A model generated the notes under the pieces. That model was not told the DNA's origin. It worked only from the letters and a program-made list of their open reading frames with translations, and searched no databases. A program made the translations under genes and the position numbers. A stretch of DNA of 64,000 bases, from NCBI RefSeq assembly GCF_041146795.1, contig NC_135168.1, positions 11,919,131-11,983,130 on the forward strand. The letters are read 5' to 3'. Positions within the stretch are counted from its first letter, which is position 1, and every line of letters starts with the position of its first letter. The DNA is from Maylandia zebra. Lineage: Eukaryota; Chordata; Actinopteri; Cichliformes; Cichlidae. Below are positions 41,946-53,190 of this stretch, in pieces.

Positions 41946-43547
41946 CAGTGGGGCAAAAAAGTATTTAGTCAGCCACCGATTGTGCAAGTTCCCCCACCTA
42001 AAATGATGACAGAGGTCAGTAATTTGCACCAGAGGTACACTTCAACTGTGAGAGACAGAATGTGAAAAAAAATCCATGAATCCACATGGTAGGATTTGTA
42101 AAGAATTTATTCGTAAATCAGGGTGGAAAATAAGTATTTGGTCAATAACAAAAATACAACTCAATACTTTGTAACATAACCTTTGTTGGCAATAACAGAG
42201 GTCAAACGTTTACTATAGGTCTTTACCAGGTTTGCACACACAGTAGCTGGTGTTTTGGCCCATTCCTCCATGCAGATCTTCTCGAGAGCAGTGATGTTTT
42301 GGGGCTGTCGCCGAGCAACACGGACTTTCAACTCCCGCCACAGATTTTCTATGGGGTTGAGGTCTGGAGACTGGCTAGGCCACTCCAGGACTTTCAAATG
42401 CTTCTTACAGAGCCACTCCTTTGTTGCCCGGGCAGTGTGTTTTGGATCATTGTCATGTTGGAAGACCCAGCCTCGCTTCATCTTCAAAGTTCTCACTGAT
42501 GGAAGGAGGTTTTGGCTCAAAATCTCACGATACATGGCCCCATTCATTCTGTCCTTAACACGGATCAGTCGTCCTGTCCCCTTGGCAGAAAAACAGCCCC
42601 ATAGCATGATGTTTCCACCCCCATGCTTCACAGTAGGTATGGTGTTCTTGGGATGCAACTCAGTATTCTTCTTCCTCCAAACACGACGAGTTGAGTTTAT
42701 ACCAAAAAGTTCTACTTTGGTTTCATCTGACCACATGACATCCTCCCAATCCTCTGCTGTATCATCCATGTGCTCTCTGGCAAACTTCAGACGGGCCTGG
42801 ACATGCACTGTCTTCAGCAGCGGAACACGTCTGGCACTGCGGGATTTGATTCCCTGCCGTTGTAGTGTGTTACTGATGGTGACCTTTGTTACTTTGGTCC
42901 CAGCTCTCTGCAGGTCATTCACCAGGTCCCCCCGTGTGGTTCTGGGATCTTTGCTCACCGTTCTCATGATTATTTTGACCCCACGGGATGAGATCTTGCG
43001 TGGAGCCCCAGATCGAGGGAGATTATCAGTGGTCTTGTATGTCTTCCATTTTCTGATGATTGCTCCCACAGTTGATTTTTTCACACCAAGCTGCTTGCCT
43101 ATTGTAGATTCACTCTTCCCAGTCTGGTGCAGGTCTACAATACTTTTCCTGGTGTCCTTCGAAAGCTCTTTGGTCTTGGCCATGGCGGAGTTTGGAGTCT
43201 GACTGTTTGAGGCTGTGGACAGGTGTCTTTTATACAGATGATGAGTTCAAACAGGTGCCATTCATACAGGTAACGAGTGGGGGACAGAAAAGCTTCTTAC
43301 AGAAGACGTTACAGGTCTGTGAGAGCCAGAGATTTTCCTTGTTTGAGGTGACCAAATACTTATTTTCCACCCTAATTTACGAATAAATTCTTTACAAATC
43401 CTACCATGTGAATTCATGGATTTTTTTTCACATTCTGTCTCTCACAGTTGAAGTGTACCTCTGGTGCAAATTACTGACCTCTGTCATCATCTTAAGTGGG
43501 GGAACTTGCACAATCGGTGGCTGACTAAATACTTTTTTGCCCCACTG
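41946..43547 (-). mobile_element. Tc1-like transposon, apparently complete
   Basis: The element begins CAGTGGGGCAAAAAAGTA and ends with its reverse complement. TA flanks it at 41944-41945 and 43548-43549, the standard Tc1 target. The inverted repeats are long: the matching stretches reach about 200 bp inward on each side with few differences, as in fish Tc1 families with paired transposase sites in each arm. It lies inside the 9.3-kb transposon, so it is younger. A (TA)n run of about 50 bp abuts the right side (43561-43612). Confidence 0.9.
42161..43183 (-). CDS. Tc1-like transposase, intact frame
   Basis: The 340-residue frame is uninterrupted. Residues 1-50 and 65-110 form the two helix-turn-helix parts of the paired-like DNA-binding region, with a GRPR-like SGAPRKIS linker between. 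The catalytic triad is complete as DD34E: Asp153 in WSDET, Asp244 in QHDND and Glu279 in PIENLW. A Gly-rich box ([12 protein letters not shown]) follows residue 186. Length and triad positions equal those of well-known fish Tc1 transposases. It cuts and pastes its own element at TA sites in the nucleus. Whether it is still active cannot be judged from sequence alone, but nothing visible is missing. Confidence 0.92.
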   Translation of the reverse strand: MAKTKELSKDTRKSIVDLHQTGKSESTIGKQLGVKKSTVGAIIRKWKTYKTTDNLPRSGAPRKISSRGVKIIMRTVSKDPRTTRGDLVNDLQRAGTKVTKVTISNTLQRQGIKSRSARRVPLLKTVHVQARLKFAREHMDDTAEDWEDVMWSDETKVELFGINSTRRVWRKKNTELHPKNTIPTVKHGGGNIMLWGCFSAKGTGRLIRVKDRMNGAMYREILSQNLLPSVRTLKMKRGWVFQHDNDPKHTARATKEWLCKKHLKVLEWPSQSPDLNPIENLWRELKVRVARRQPQNITALEKICMEEWAKTPATVCANLVKTYSKRLTSVIANKGYVTKY

Positions 43548-43551
43548 TACA

Positions 43552-43619
<68 letters not shown>

Positions 43620-44114
43620 GTCTCAGTTCCCCCAGCTTTCACTGCAATCCTCAAAGCCCTTCTGGACACGCTGGGAAACCCCTTCCTTACCCCCACTGTA
43701 ACAAACAAAAGTCACAGTTCTATTACTTTTATCAGAGTTAAAATAAAAATGTGATTTATGTTAGCTGGCTTCATTTAGCAAACAGATATTTCTGTTTATA
43801 CAGATACAGATATTAATACAGATATATTTTACGCATAATTTTACCTCTTTTTTTTCCTAGATGGGAAGTCTATCCAGTTCACATTACAGTAATGCTAACA
43901 CCCCTTTTGGTCGTCTCTCCTTACCTTCCAGCATTCATAAATCTGTTGACCTTCTTTGTCTGAGACCAACCACTACAATGCATCATCACCTATTTGTATT
44001 GGTAACTTACTTTACAACCTATTTTAATGGTTGCAAAGTGAGTTACTTGTGGTGTATGCAATTTTAGATACACAGAAAGTCTTCACTTACTATATATGGC
44101 TGTCATAGTGTCCT

Positions 44115-47100
44115 TATCAAGGGCAGTTCTTCACTCTGCGCCGATGTCCGTTTTGCTCTGTCCTCCTATAAAAAGCATGAACATTTGAGTGTTTGACTAG
44201 TTTTAGATTTCCAAAAATTTGATATTTGTACAACTAAACATTTGAACTACAATTATATGCTATTGAGCGATACTTTTATGGGTAATTTTTGGTAAAGAAA
44301 CTGGTGACAGAGTTGTAGGCTTTTTAAAGTACTATTACCTAACCATTTGAACTGACTTTCAAAGCTGATTACCTTTTAAATTGCTGTGGATCAAAACCTC
44401 CAGTGGGAAGGCGGCCATTAGAAGAACACGCACCATTGAACCTGAAAATAACAAAAACAAACAAAAAACAGAACAATATATAAGAGTCCGGTAGGGTAAT
44501 AAATCTCTTCTGAAGCAATATAGTTCATTTTGGGTGAAAAACAAAACATTCCTCTAAAATATATATACTGACATCAGCAATCAACATCATGATTGTAATT
44601 ATTTCCTTTTTAGTACATCTACTGCTGTTTGCATGTGTCAAGCACTACGACTGTATCTATGCATATAAATTCACCATATATATCCAGCAAAAATGTTTTG
44701 TTATAGTCAAAAGGAAAACAAACAAAGGCATTCAATCAGAGGTGAGAAATTAATTGGGAATATGAATTATAGGTGAACTATTCTTTACCTACTAGCAATC
44801 AAGCTTCTTTAACCAAGAAGCTTGAAATATTTGAATGTAAAATAAAATAAATAAATAAATAATAATAAAAATAACATGATGTAATTAAAATGCACAACTT
44901 ACATTAAGGAAATCTGCATTTGTATCCACAGGCTAAAAGTAAAACAGTAAATGTGTTAGTAATAGTACAGGTATTTGTAAAAAAAAAAAAAAAAAGAGGC
45001 AGTAACTGTGACGCTTCTAGTGGGATGCTAAATGCAGAGATTTATATTTACAGTATAATACTGCATGTACGGGTAGCTGTGTTGTGAACTGTAACTGAAT
45101 ATTAGAGAATCTCAGAGAAATTAAATGTATTTATTTTTTTAATTTATCAATCATAAAACTGTGTGTTTTGAAGGCCTGTTACGATAACGACTTTTTGTTG
45201 GTCGGTATATTGCCCCATAAACAATTGCGACAAGTTATGTCATTGTCATTTTAAGACCATTTTATGTCTTTGAATGTATAATCATAATATAACACCATAA
45301 TAATGCAAGATCTACACACTTTCAATTGACAAACCAACATCTAATTCTTAAAGTATTTAGATCATTGAAGTTAGGAATCAAAATATTAGATACCTTAAAA
45401 ACTTGAATAAATAGTAAGTTTTCTAACAAATAGAAAACAATGATATTTAATGTTATTGTTTTGTTATCATTATATTTTATTTTTGTAAATATAATGGCGG
45501 ATAAATTACATCATCAACAATTATTGAGGTCATGTACATGTACTGTGTGTTAAGTCGATATATCGATTATTGTGATAGGCCTACTGTTTTGGTATCATAA
45601 CGAGCTTGTCAAACATGCATGACCACTAAACAATGTCTAAGCAGTAGTACTGGTCTGAATGACAACAAACATAACTAGTGTTTTGGAAAATCTGTTAGAA
45701 AACAGTTATTTCAATAATTATGATTAGCATGTGACACAGACACCGCATAAAAAACCACAACAACAAATACTTACTTTAGGAGGATGGGGGAGGGCAGCAT
45801 GAGGTTGAGACTTTGACATCTGTAAGAAACAAATTCATGTATTACAAACAAGTCACTTAAAAATACATTAATGTGGCAGACTGTTCCCTGTTCAGATGCA
45901 GTGTATAAGTACAATCAGGGCTGTCACAACAATGGGGTGGGGCCAAGTGGCTGCAACCCTAGGTACAATGTGCAGGTATATATAATTACATATAATATAT
46001 GTGAATAAAGCAAGAATCTGTTTAGGTTAGTCACTGTGCTGACTGATGCTTGCTAGGTTTATATGATTGCAAACTGCACAAAAACAACAACAGCAACAAC
46101 ATTAATGACAATGACAAACAAAATTACTTACATTTATGTAAATCTCACATTAGGAAGATCTGCATTCGATTTCATGGGCTGAAATAAATAGGCAGAAACA
46201 TTACTGCTAAAAAAATAAAAAACAAAAACTCTAAAAAGCCTAAAAATGACTTAAAAAGCAAGGAAATGTGGAACATTGTAATTAGCGAACATTAATAAAG
46301 CATAACTGTTCTTTGTTTCTAACCTTGGTAAGTACTCTGTAGCCAGAAGGAGAGGTAGGATTTCTGTGAAAGCCAAATTAAATGTGAATAGGCTTTGATA
46401 GTTATTGAGAAGGCAGAATAATAAGAAAAGGCAAAAGTACGTCACAATATAATTAATTAAGTTACATATTTTGATTACCAAATTATGGAAGCGTGGAGCT
46501 GCCACCCAGGCAAAAGAAAAATAGAGCTATATCACGTTATGACGTGAAATGTTTATTGTTCTAACATTATGCTTTTCATGTTTGTATAATACAGTGGTTC
46601 TTAACCTTGTTGGAGGTACCGAACCCCACCAGTTTCATATGTGCATTCATTGAACCCCTCTTTAGTGAAAAATAAAGTGTGTTTTTTTTTCAAATTAGAC
46701 GTAGATATGTTTTTTACTGGTGCACAAAATGAGCCGTGCACGTCACAGCGGAGGCTCTGCCGAACCCCTGAGACCAACTCACCGAACCCCTAGGGTTCGA
46801 TCGAACCCAGGTTAAGAACCACTGGTATAATATAATATCACGTTATTATAATATACATAATTGTCACGTTCGCACAATATTGTACGGACGTGATAATTAT
46901 GTACATTTTTCGTACAATGTTGTTCAAACATGTTGTTCAAACATGATAGTATATTGTTAGAACGATAAACTTTTCACGTTATAACGTGATATACTTATAT
47001 TTCTCTTTTGCCTGGGTGGCAGCTCTACGCTTCCGTTCCAAATAAGCGAGAATAAAGTAATATTATATGGGAAAAGGCACCTGCTAGCTTGATGATGGAG

Positions 47101-47266
47101 GCGTCTTAGACTGGCCACCCGCCTTGGCTTCTTGTCGCCACTCCACGAAATAAAGGTCCGTTTCCTCCATGCCGGCTAATTATTCATCCTCATTAAAATC
47201 TCGTATATGTTCAGTTGGCAGAATTGAGAATTTTACATCTTCCAACCACTTAATTAACGCGAACAT
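44115..47266 (-). CDS. Micro-exon gene in the 9.3-kb transposon, possibly decayed
   Basis: On the minus strand ATG 47266 opens MFALIKWLEDVKFSILPTEH, a Tudor-like opening seen in some fish BEN-type and transposon proteins, but TAA interrupts it at 47182-47180. Downstream on the same strand are short blocks with good acceptor and donor sites: 46178-46149 (30 nt), 45819-45775 (45 nt), 44932-44903 (30 nt) and 44441-44373 (69 nt). A last block at 44165 ends with a stop near 44115. Four of these lengths are multiples of three. The two 30-nt exons encode similar decapeptides sharing N-A-D. The function is unknown. The stop suggests that this copy is dead or that its first exon is read differently. 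Confidence 0.35.
46487..47034. mobile_element. Inverted-repeat miniature element
   Basis: GGAAGCGT(G/A)GAGCTGCC and the following CACCCAGGCAAAAG stretch occur at 46487 onward and, inverted, up to 47034. The similarity runs about 80 bp inward on each side through CACGTTAT-type palindromes. It has no coding sequence. A hAT element (46592-46824) has inserted into it. The target duplication is unclear. Confidence 0.65.
46592..46824. mobile_element. hAT miniature element with 8-bp duplication
   Basis: The inverted ends are CAGTGGTTCTTAACC and GGTTAAGAACCACTG. GTATAATA flanks it at 46584-46591 and 46825-46832. The 8-bp duplication and CAGTG ends are diagnostic of hAT. It is 233 bp and non-coding. 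Confidence 0.85.
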
Positions 47267-47505
47267 AATCGGCTTGTTTCTTCCCGTCTCCTGTATCCGG
47301 CCGTTCCTCTCGCTGTCAGATTTCGCGCCTCAGAGACGTCGTTATTTTTCAAAAAAAAAAAAAAAGAAAGAAAGAAAGAAAGAAACAGCAACAACTACTA
47401 AAGAGAGTTTTTGCACGTTCATTGCACATTTGTGGGAATGTTTAAATATTTAATTTTTATTAATTACTTTTCATTATATCTTTATTTTTTAAACCACCGT
47501 GGCAA

Positions 47506-47517
47506 TGCGCATGCGCA
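47506..47517. promoter_or_regulatory. NRF-1 palindrome, candidate two-way promoter
   Basis: TGCGCATGCGCA is the full NRF-1 binding palindrome. It lies between the start of the minus-strand gene (47266) and the plus-strand SWIM gene (first clear exon at 47777). A CCATCTTG word, the YY1 type, is at about 47583. A GC-richer patch surrounds both. This fits a shared promoter. Confidence 0.5.
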
Positions 47518-47776
47518 TACACTCCTGCACGCAAAGGGCTTTGGAGTTGACGTAATGTCGCAATGCATTGTGGGAGCGCAGCACCATCTTGGCAGGTCAC
47601 GAATCAAAACAAGTTTGCTACGAACCATTCTGAAACGTAGCTCAAAAGAAAATGACGGTATAGAGACAGATTCTGTCCAGATGCAAAGAGACGGTACTTG
47701 ATTGTTGAAATGTGGACCCGTATGAAATATAGCCGTGGAGTAGAAACCCTGAAGACCAAACCGCTATTGACTTAGC

Positions 47777-49234
47777 ATGATCTACTCTCATACCTTGTCT
47801 GTGGAGTCAGAGCATACACGGCGCAGCAATTTCGCAATTATAAATCTCTGGAGGCGCACATCCAATTCACCAAGGACTGGGTACAAGATTTGGCTATTTT
47901 TAAGCCTCCACGTTGTGAGTACGCCGTCATTCAAGCAAAGGTAAGTCAGCTTGAGTACTGCGAGTAAAATGCGTTTGATTCCCCCCAACATTCGAATTAG
48001 TGCTAGCAAAAATTCATTCGTGAGGGGGAAATTACAGTGAGAACATGTAGAGCAGGGGTGCCCAATCCCGGTCCTCGAGAGCTACTATCCTGTAGCTTTT
48101 AGATGCATCCCTACTCCAACACAGCTGAATCAAATGGTTTGATCTCTTCAGCATGCCATCATGTTTGGCAAAGGCCTGATAACAAGCCATTCATTTGATT
48201 CAGGTGTGTGGGAACAAGGATGCATCTAAGAGCTGCAGGATAGTAGCTCTCGAGGACCGGGATTGGGCACCCCTGATGTAGAGGCTCTGTTAGAGGGATA
48301 ACATAGTGAGTTCAGTGCATTGATGTGACATTGTCCTGAAGGATTTAGTTATTCTTTATGGTTAAAGAAATTGCCCTAATTAATTCATATTTATTATAAA
48401 TAATCCTAATTACACATCTTGCTTCCTTGTTTGTGTCCTGTGTCACTAAAAATACATTCTGTTTTAGTTTTATACATTGATTAATGACCTGCAGAATCTG
48501 CTTGTCATATTAGGTGTCCATAGTTGTCACTTAAAGTCGAACTTTATGTTTTCTCCCTCTTGAAAGTGATTACATCCTTGCATTACATACTTTAGGTTCA
48601 TTTTTTGCTGATAGGTTTCTAAAAAGAAACATGCAGATTTAGAATATAACATGCAGCGTTCTATAGATGGATACATAAAAACACTTTATTTGTTACATTT
48701 ATGATAAATGGATTTGAAAGTAAATAAAACACATTTGTGTCGGCCTTGGCTTATTAAAGTTCTTGTCTTTAAATGAACTTTGTCTGTGTGTGTTTTAGGT
48801 CCTGCACTCTTAAAGACTGAATTGCAGCATTGCAGCCACAGGTCATTGTGAGCATCACAGGGAAGGTTGAAGCCGCCCACTGCAGCTGTATGGCTAGAGT
48901 CGTGGAGACTTGCAGCCATGTCACTGCTCTTCTGTTTAATGTATAAGCAACAGTGAGGATCTGTGGCACAAGGACTGTTACAGATGAACCTGCATACTGG
49001 GTTTTGCTGGGTAATATGACCAAGATACAGCCAGAGGTTGGCCATAAGATAGACTTCTCCTCTTCAGCTGCCCAAAAAAAGGTTCTTGATCAAAACATAA
49101 ACAGACCATCTGTAGTGACAGGTAAAAGAAGCCATCCTCAAAAAAGAAAAGTTCCACCTGCTACTGTGGAGGAGTTGGATCAACTGATGGGACAATATTT
49201 TTCCAAGCATAGTTCTGTTCTGAATAACCCATAA
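47777..49234 (+). pseudogene. SWIM zinc-finger protein of transposon type, decayed
   Basis: An exon at 47777-47940 encodes RNYKSLEAHIQFTKDWVQDL and ends at a GTAAGT donor. A second block from 48799 encodes HCSCMARVVETCSHVTALLF, a SWIM finger (C-x-C-x7-C-x-H, Cys codons at 48881, 48887 and 48911, His at 48917). Fish proteins with this opening and SWIM finger are often followed by a YqaJ-type nuclease, which is not present here. The reading has an early stop and frame change at the start of the second exon and a TAA just after the finger. The last open part (48953-49234) continues the same family text to a stop. A hAT element sits in the intron. Confidence 0.6.
48053..48275. mobile_element. hAT miniature element in the SWIM gene intron
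   Basis: The ends CAGGGGTGCCCAATCCCGGT and its reverse complement lie 223 bp apart, and the inverted match extends about 40 bp. ATGTAGAG flanks it at 48045-48052 and 48276-48283. Non-coding. Confidence 0.92.
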
Positions 49235-49528
49235 TGTTTTAATTTAAGGGGCCATGTAAATACTTTGCATTTACTGAATATGTACTTACTAAATACCACT
49301 GTTCAAAAATTGAATAAAGAAACAAAGAAATGTTTGCCTATTTTTAATTAAAAGCACTTTGTAGAACATCACATCAGTTACAATGTAGAAAAAATGTTAT
49401 GTATAGTTTACAAATGACAAAATGTTCACATAAAATCATGACAGCATTTGTATAATATCACCCACTACTAGCATTCTGTAATTTACTGTCTCTTTTGAAA
49501 ACTTATCACTACATAAGCAGCACAAGAC

Positions 49529-50150
49529 TTAAGAGTATTTAACAAAACCTTTTTTCTGTGGTTTTACTACCACACTGGGGCACATGTTCACCAAAACGCA
49601 GCAAACCTTTGCCATCTTATCCAGGAAGGTCACCTTTTTACCCTCACATGGAAGAAGTAATCTGATTGGCATGGTGGTATGTAGCATGTAGTTTGAAGCA
49701 GGGATTTCGTAGTGCCCCATGTGTAGTGTTGGAACCCAGTCAGGATTTGTTTCATTCATTTCATAGGCTGGTTTGCTGCAATAATGCCAAATAATTAGCA
49801 ACTCTATAAATAGAAGGTAGTTCTGCATGTTTGTTCTAAGTTTGTGCTATGATCTCAGAGCGCATTGAAAATAAAATTAACAGGCTATAAATAATAATAT
49901 GAACTTATTTAGAACTTACCTGAATGAAAATACTGGAGCACACCAACAGATATCTGTGGCTGATAGAGAACTGAATATCAGCTCGTCTCGCAGCTGCTAT
50001 CCAGGCTAGACGCCTTCTTTTGGTAACATCCAACACATAAGCTCCCTCATGATGCTTCCAGGTGAGGAAACAATGAAAAGAGAGCCTGTTTTCAAGCTTA
50101 TTCCTTTGTCGGTAGTGCAATCTAACATTACAACCGACCACACAGCAAGC
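49529..50150 (-). pseudogene. THAP-domain gene, truncated
   Basis: On the minus strand the first exon encodes CCVVGCNVRLHYRQRNKL and goes on to a WIAAARRADI-type core, which is a THAP zinc-finger DNA-binding domain. It ends at a GTAAGT donor (49919-49915). A second exon (from about 49773) encodes KPAYEMNETNPDWVPTLHMG, the usual end of the THAP region, and stops at 49529. The last Cys-x2-His pair reads VCSSIF, so the zinc-binding His is lost. The expected start codon appears to be ATA. No catalytic domain follows. This is probably the remains of the element's transposase or its DNA-binding partner. Confidence 0.65.
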
Positions 50151-50639
50151 ATTTGTTTGGCCTGCTAATATGGCGCCTTGACCAAAACTCCTGGCTACGC
50201 CCCATCCCGTAAGATCACGCTCCAGAGCCCTATTAACGTACGGATCTAGAAAGAAGACGCTGCATTTTTAACTCTGAGGGAGATGGAGAATGAGCCTATT
50301 TCCAAAACAGTGGAGTGTGTTCCTTTAAGTACTAAATTGTATATATTGTCAAAAACTAAAGTGTACATAGCAGTTGTTGTATCTTGTTTACTGTATCACT
50401 GACAGATAATTTCAAAGTCAATGAACACTACATTATAGTGAGATATTGTGTAATGTGAAATACTGTAAGCAAATGAATAAACAACCTAATTCGTGATAGA
50501 CCTTTGACTCTGTTTTGTTTGAATCCAACTGTTTTTTGCAGATGTGCATAAAACATGTTACTTTTAGTATTGTTATCATTATCATCATTATTGCACTAAA
50601 TATATTTTAAATAAAGGATACTTTGATATACATTCTACT

Positions 50640-50820
50640 GTAAGGTTGGAAATGTATTTTCTTCACCCTAAAATATGTTTTGAAATGTATTTTGGTTTGA
50701 AAGAAATATATTTTCAATTTCAAAAATATATTTTTTTGGAGCATCACAAATACAAAATATATTTACCATATATTTGAAATATATTTTGGCCAGGAAAAAT
50801 GTATTTTTTTACCGTATGGG
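50640..50820. repeat. Right terminus and subterminal AT repeats of the 9.3-kb transposon
   Basis: AAATGTATTTT and AAATATATTTT words, inverted relative to the left end, lead to the terminal ACCGTATGGG, which is followed by TTTG. Confidence 0.75.
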
Positions 50821-50824
50821 TTTG

Positions 50825-52529
50825 CTGCTGCTGACTTTGAAAATCACACCAAACATGGAATCAAATATATCGACTCGGCTTAGACTACAGAGAAGCTCGG
50901 CACTGCTCACAAAACTCAACACAAAAGGCTTTTTAAAGACAACAATCACTTTGACAGACACACAAACACGACTGAGTACAGAGCAGCTGCTGGTTTGAAG
51001 CCACAGAAATGTTCAAATGTTTAAACACACTGCAGCGTTGCAGCCGTGATGCATTTGTGCTGCTAAGGCCACACACATCAGCTGCCTTACATTTTAGTAC
51101 CAGTTCATCTCTGACCATGGCAGCACAGTCTTTCCAGTACAGTGATGTTGGTGGGGGACAGTGGGGACTGATTGTTCATTGGCTGTAAGCCGGTCACATG
51201 GACGTTTAACTGGTGCTTTGATTGCTCTGTAGTCTGTTGTGCCTGTGAGCTGCTCCTAAAATGAGACAGATTATAATTGTCACCATTCTGTTAATGACTC
51301 TTATTATGTGCGCTCTCCTCCACTGTCACACTAAACACATTAAACCTTTATTTTTGTGTAAAGTCAGGATTTATTGGCTCTTCTTAAAAGCGTCATGAAG
51401 TGCAAAACTCAGCAAACATTATACAAAAGTAGATTTAGAAGCTGAACTGAAAACATTTAAAGTGACAGTCAGCACAAATCCAGCTGACATCTCCATCCAA
51501 CCCAAGTCTTCATTTAAAGTCATTATAACTGTGACACACGTTTGTTATAGTATTAATCCTGCCTGATGCTGCAGGGCCAACATCATGAAACAGGCTCAGC
51601 ATTTATTTCCATTATGAAACTTTATCATTAAAAACAAACCATTGTTCTGCAGTCGTCCCAGGACTGTCGGTCAAACGTTCTCTCCACATGTTTAACGCTG
51701 AGCTCACTTTATCGTCTGCCTGAAGGAGGAAAGCAGATGTTACTAAACATCACAATAAAACATATGAAATGGGTGCACATGAGGAACGTCTGCACTGTTA
51801 AAGCCATGCAAACATCTTCACACATGAAGCAGCAACACCTCTCAGTTTAGCAGCAGCTGGTAAAAGCCACAGTGATCCTGGAGCCTCCCTGAAGGACTCG
51901 TTCATCAGTAACTGTCAGGAGGACGATTAAACCTTCTGCACACGTCCTGTAGTTACACACTCGGGAGGAAAGACGACGTCCTCGCTCTGCAACATGATCT
52001 GTGTTTCATCCAGGACGCTCAAACACAGACTGGTTTCCAAATATTAGACGCACTGGTTCTTCATGCGTTTCTACCTGAGCACTCAGAGTCATTTCTACAA
52101 CAGGCCTCCTTCACCTGCTGGTGCCTCTGTTTCTGTGTTTGGCTGTTTCCATCAGTGCCTGATGTTTGTGATCTTTGATCTGTTCAGAAGTCTCTCTTTG
52201 TAACACCAATGTTGTTTGGCTTCTTTTGCAAACAAGGCAAAAGAACTTTAATGGATTCATTTGCTGATCTTATTTTCTGATGCAAAGCCGTCCTTTCAAC
52301 GCTTTAGAAAGAAAACCAAACAATGTTTTTAAAACTTTCCCAAAATGTAAAAGCTATTAAAACCATAAACTTCTGCTCCTTGATCATGTGATTCTTCTTC
52401 TAGACTGTCTGTAATTGTTATTGCTGATTGTCAATAAAGTTGTTTTTTATAAGTTATGTTGTAAAGGAAGCTTGTGGCGAGGGAGGAGGGGCGACTAAAA
52501 GCAGGTTCATATAGTGGGAAAGTCCTCAG
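50825..52529. other. Flanking DNA, no certain gene
   Basis: No coding exon was recognised. AATAAA near 52433 with a GT-rich stretch after it could be the end of a transcript. The composition resembles that of 37518-39840 on the other side of the 9.3-kb transposon. Confidence 0.4.
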
Positions 52530-53190
52530 GTCATGTGAGGATATTTACTGATGCGTCAACACTGTCAGATAAAAGAACGGCTGCTGCATTTGTTCTCCCA
52601 GAAATAAGTTTGGTGATGAGTAAAAGAATTACAGATGATGTGGCAGTTTATACTGGGAGCTGGTAGTGATGTTACTGGCTTGAACTGGGTGGAGGACGCA
52701 CTAATATGGAGGTATGTGGTTTGCTGGGACTCTAGCAGCGTGCTAGTGAGCACAGGTGATATGTCTTCAGACTCTAGGCAACATATTGTTTTTGATATAC
52801 TTCATTTACTGTATAGAATCAAACACAGAGGGATAGAAGTGGATTTCTTATGGCTCCCTGTGAATATCGGTGTTGATGCAATGAACAGGACGATAAGTTT
52901 AAAAAGGTGCAGCAAGAAGAAGTCGTGCAGGTTTGACTATAAAATACAGTGAAAGTGAGGTGAAGAGTATAATGAAGGTAAAGATGAAGGACGAGTGGCA
53001 GGCACACTGGGACAGAGACGGGAAAGGCAGATATTATTATACAGAAAACAGTCGTGTAGAAGAAGCTGCAGCAGAGACCAGGATGGAATCTGGAGAGTCA
53101 GAGTTGGTCACACAGGCTTGAATAGCACACTTAAAAAGGTAAACATGACACAGGAAGTGTGACTTCTGTGGACCAGAGGAGACGTTTGAC
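52530..53190 (+). pseudogene. LINE-type RNase H remnant
   Basis: The plus strand reads IFTDASTLSDKRTAAAFVLP, then GLNWVEDA, YVVCWDSSSVL and LYRIKHRGIEVDFLWLPVNI. These are the blocks of an RNase H domain found after the reverse transcriptase in some non-LTR elements. The His of the usual VPAHIG box and the Glu of the GE box are lost, and frame changes occur near 52655 and 52890. It is a dead 3' fragment. Confidence 0.65.

Larger units (their letters stand above)
41507..50820. mobile_element. 9.3-kb DNA transposon with CCCATACGG inverted ends
   Basis: The left end CCCATACGGTAAAAAAATA and the reverse complement of the right end match for 19 bases and continue with one mismatch. TTTG flanks it at 41503-41506 and 50821-50824, a likely 4-bp target duplication. 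Joining the flanks restores GTAGCTTTGCTGCTG. AT-rich subterminal arrays of AAATATATTT-type palindromes lie inside both ends. It carries a THAP-type gene, a SWIM zinc-finger gene and a micro-exon gene. This set recalls PHIS-group (ISL2EU-type) elements, which pair a transposase with a YqaJ-type protein. No transposase catalytic domain was found, so the superfamily is left open. Confidence 0.75.

Noticed and set aside
42255..43202. Long plus-strand frame opposite the Tc1 transposase
   Set aside because: It is the antisense shadow of a clear DD34E transposase and has no motif of its own.
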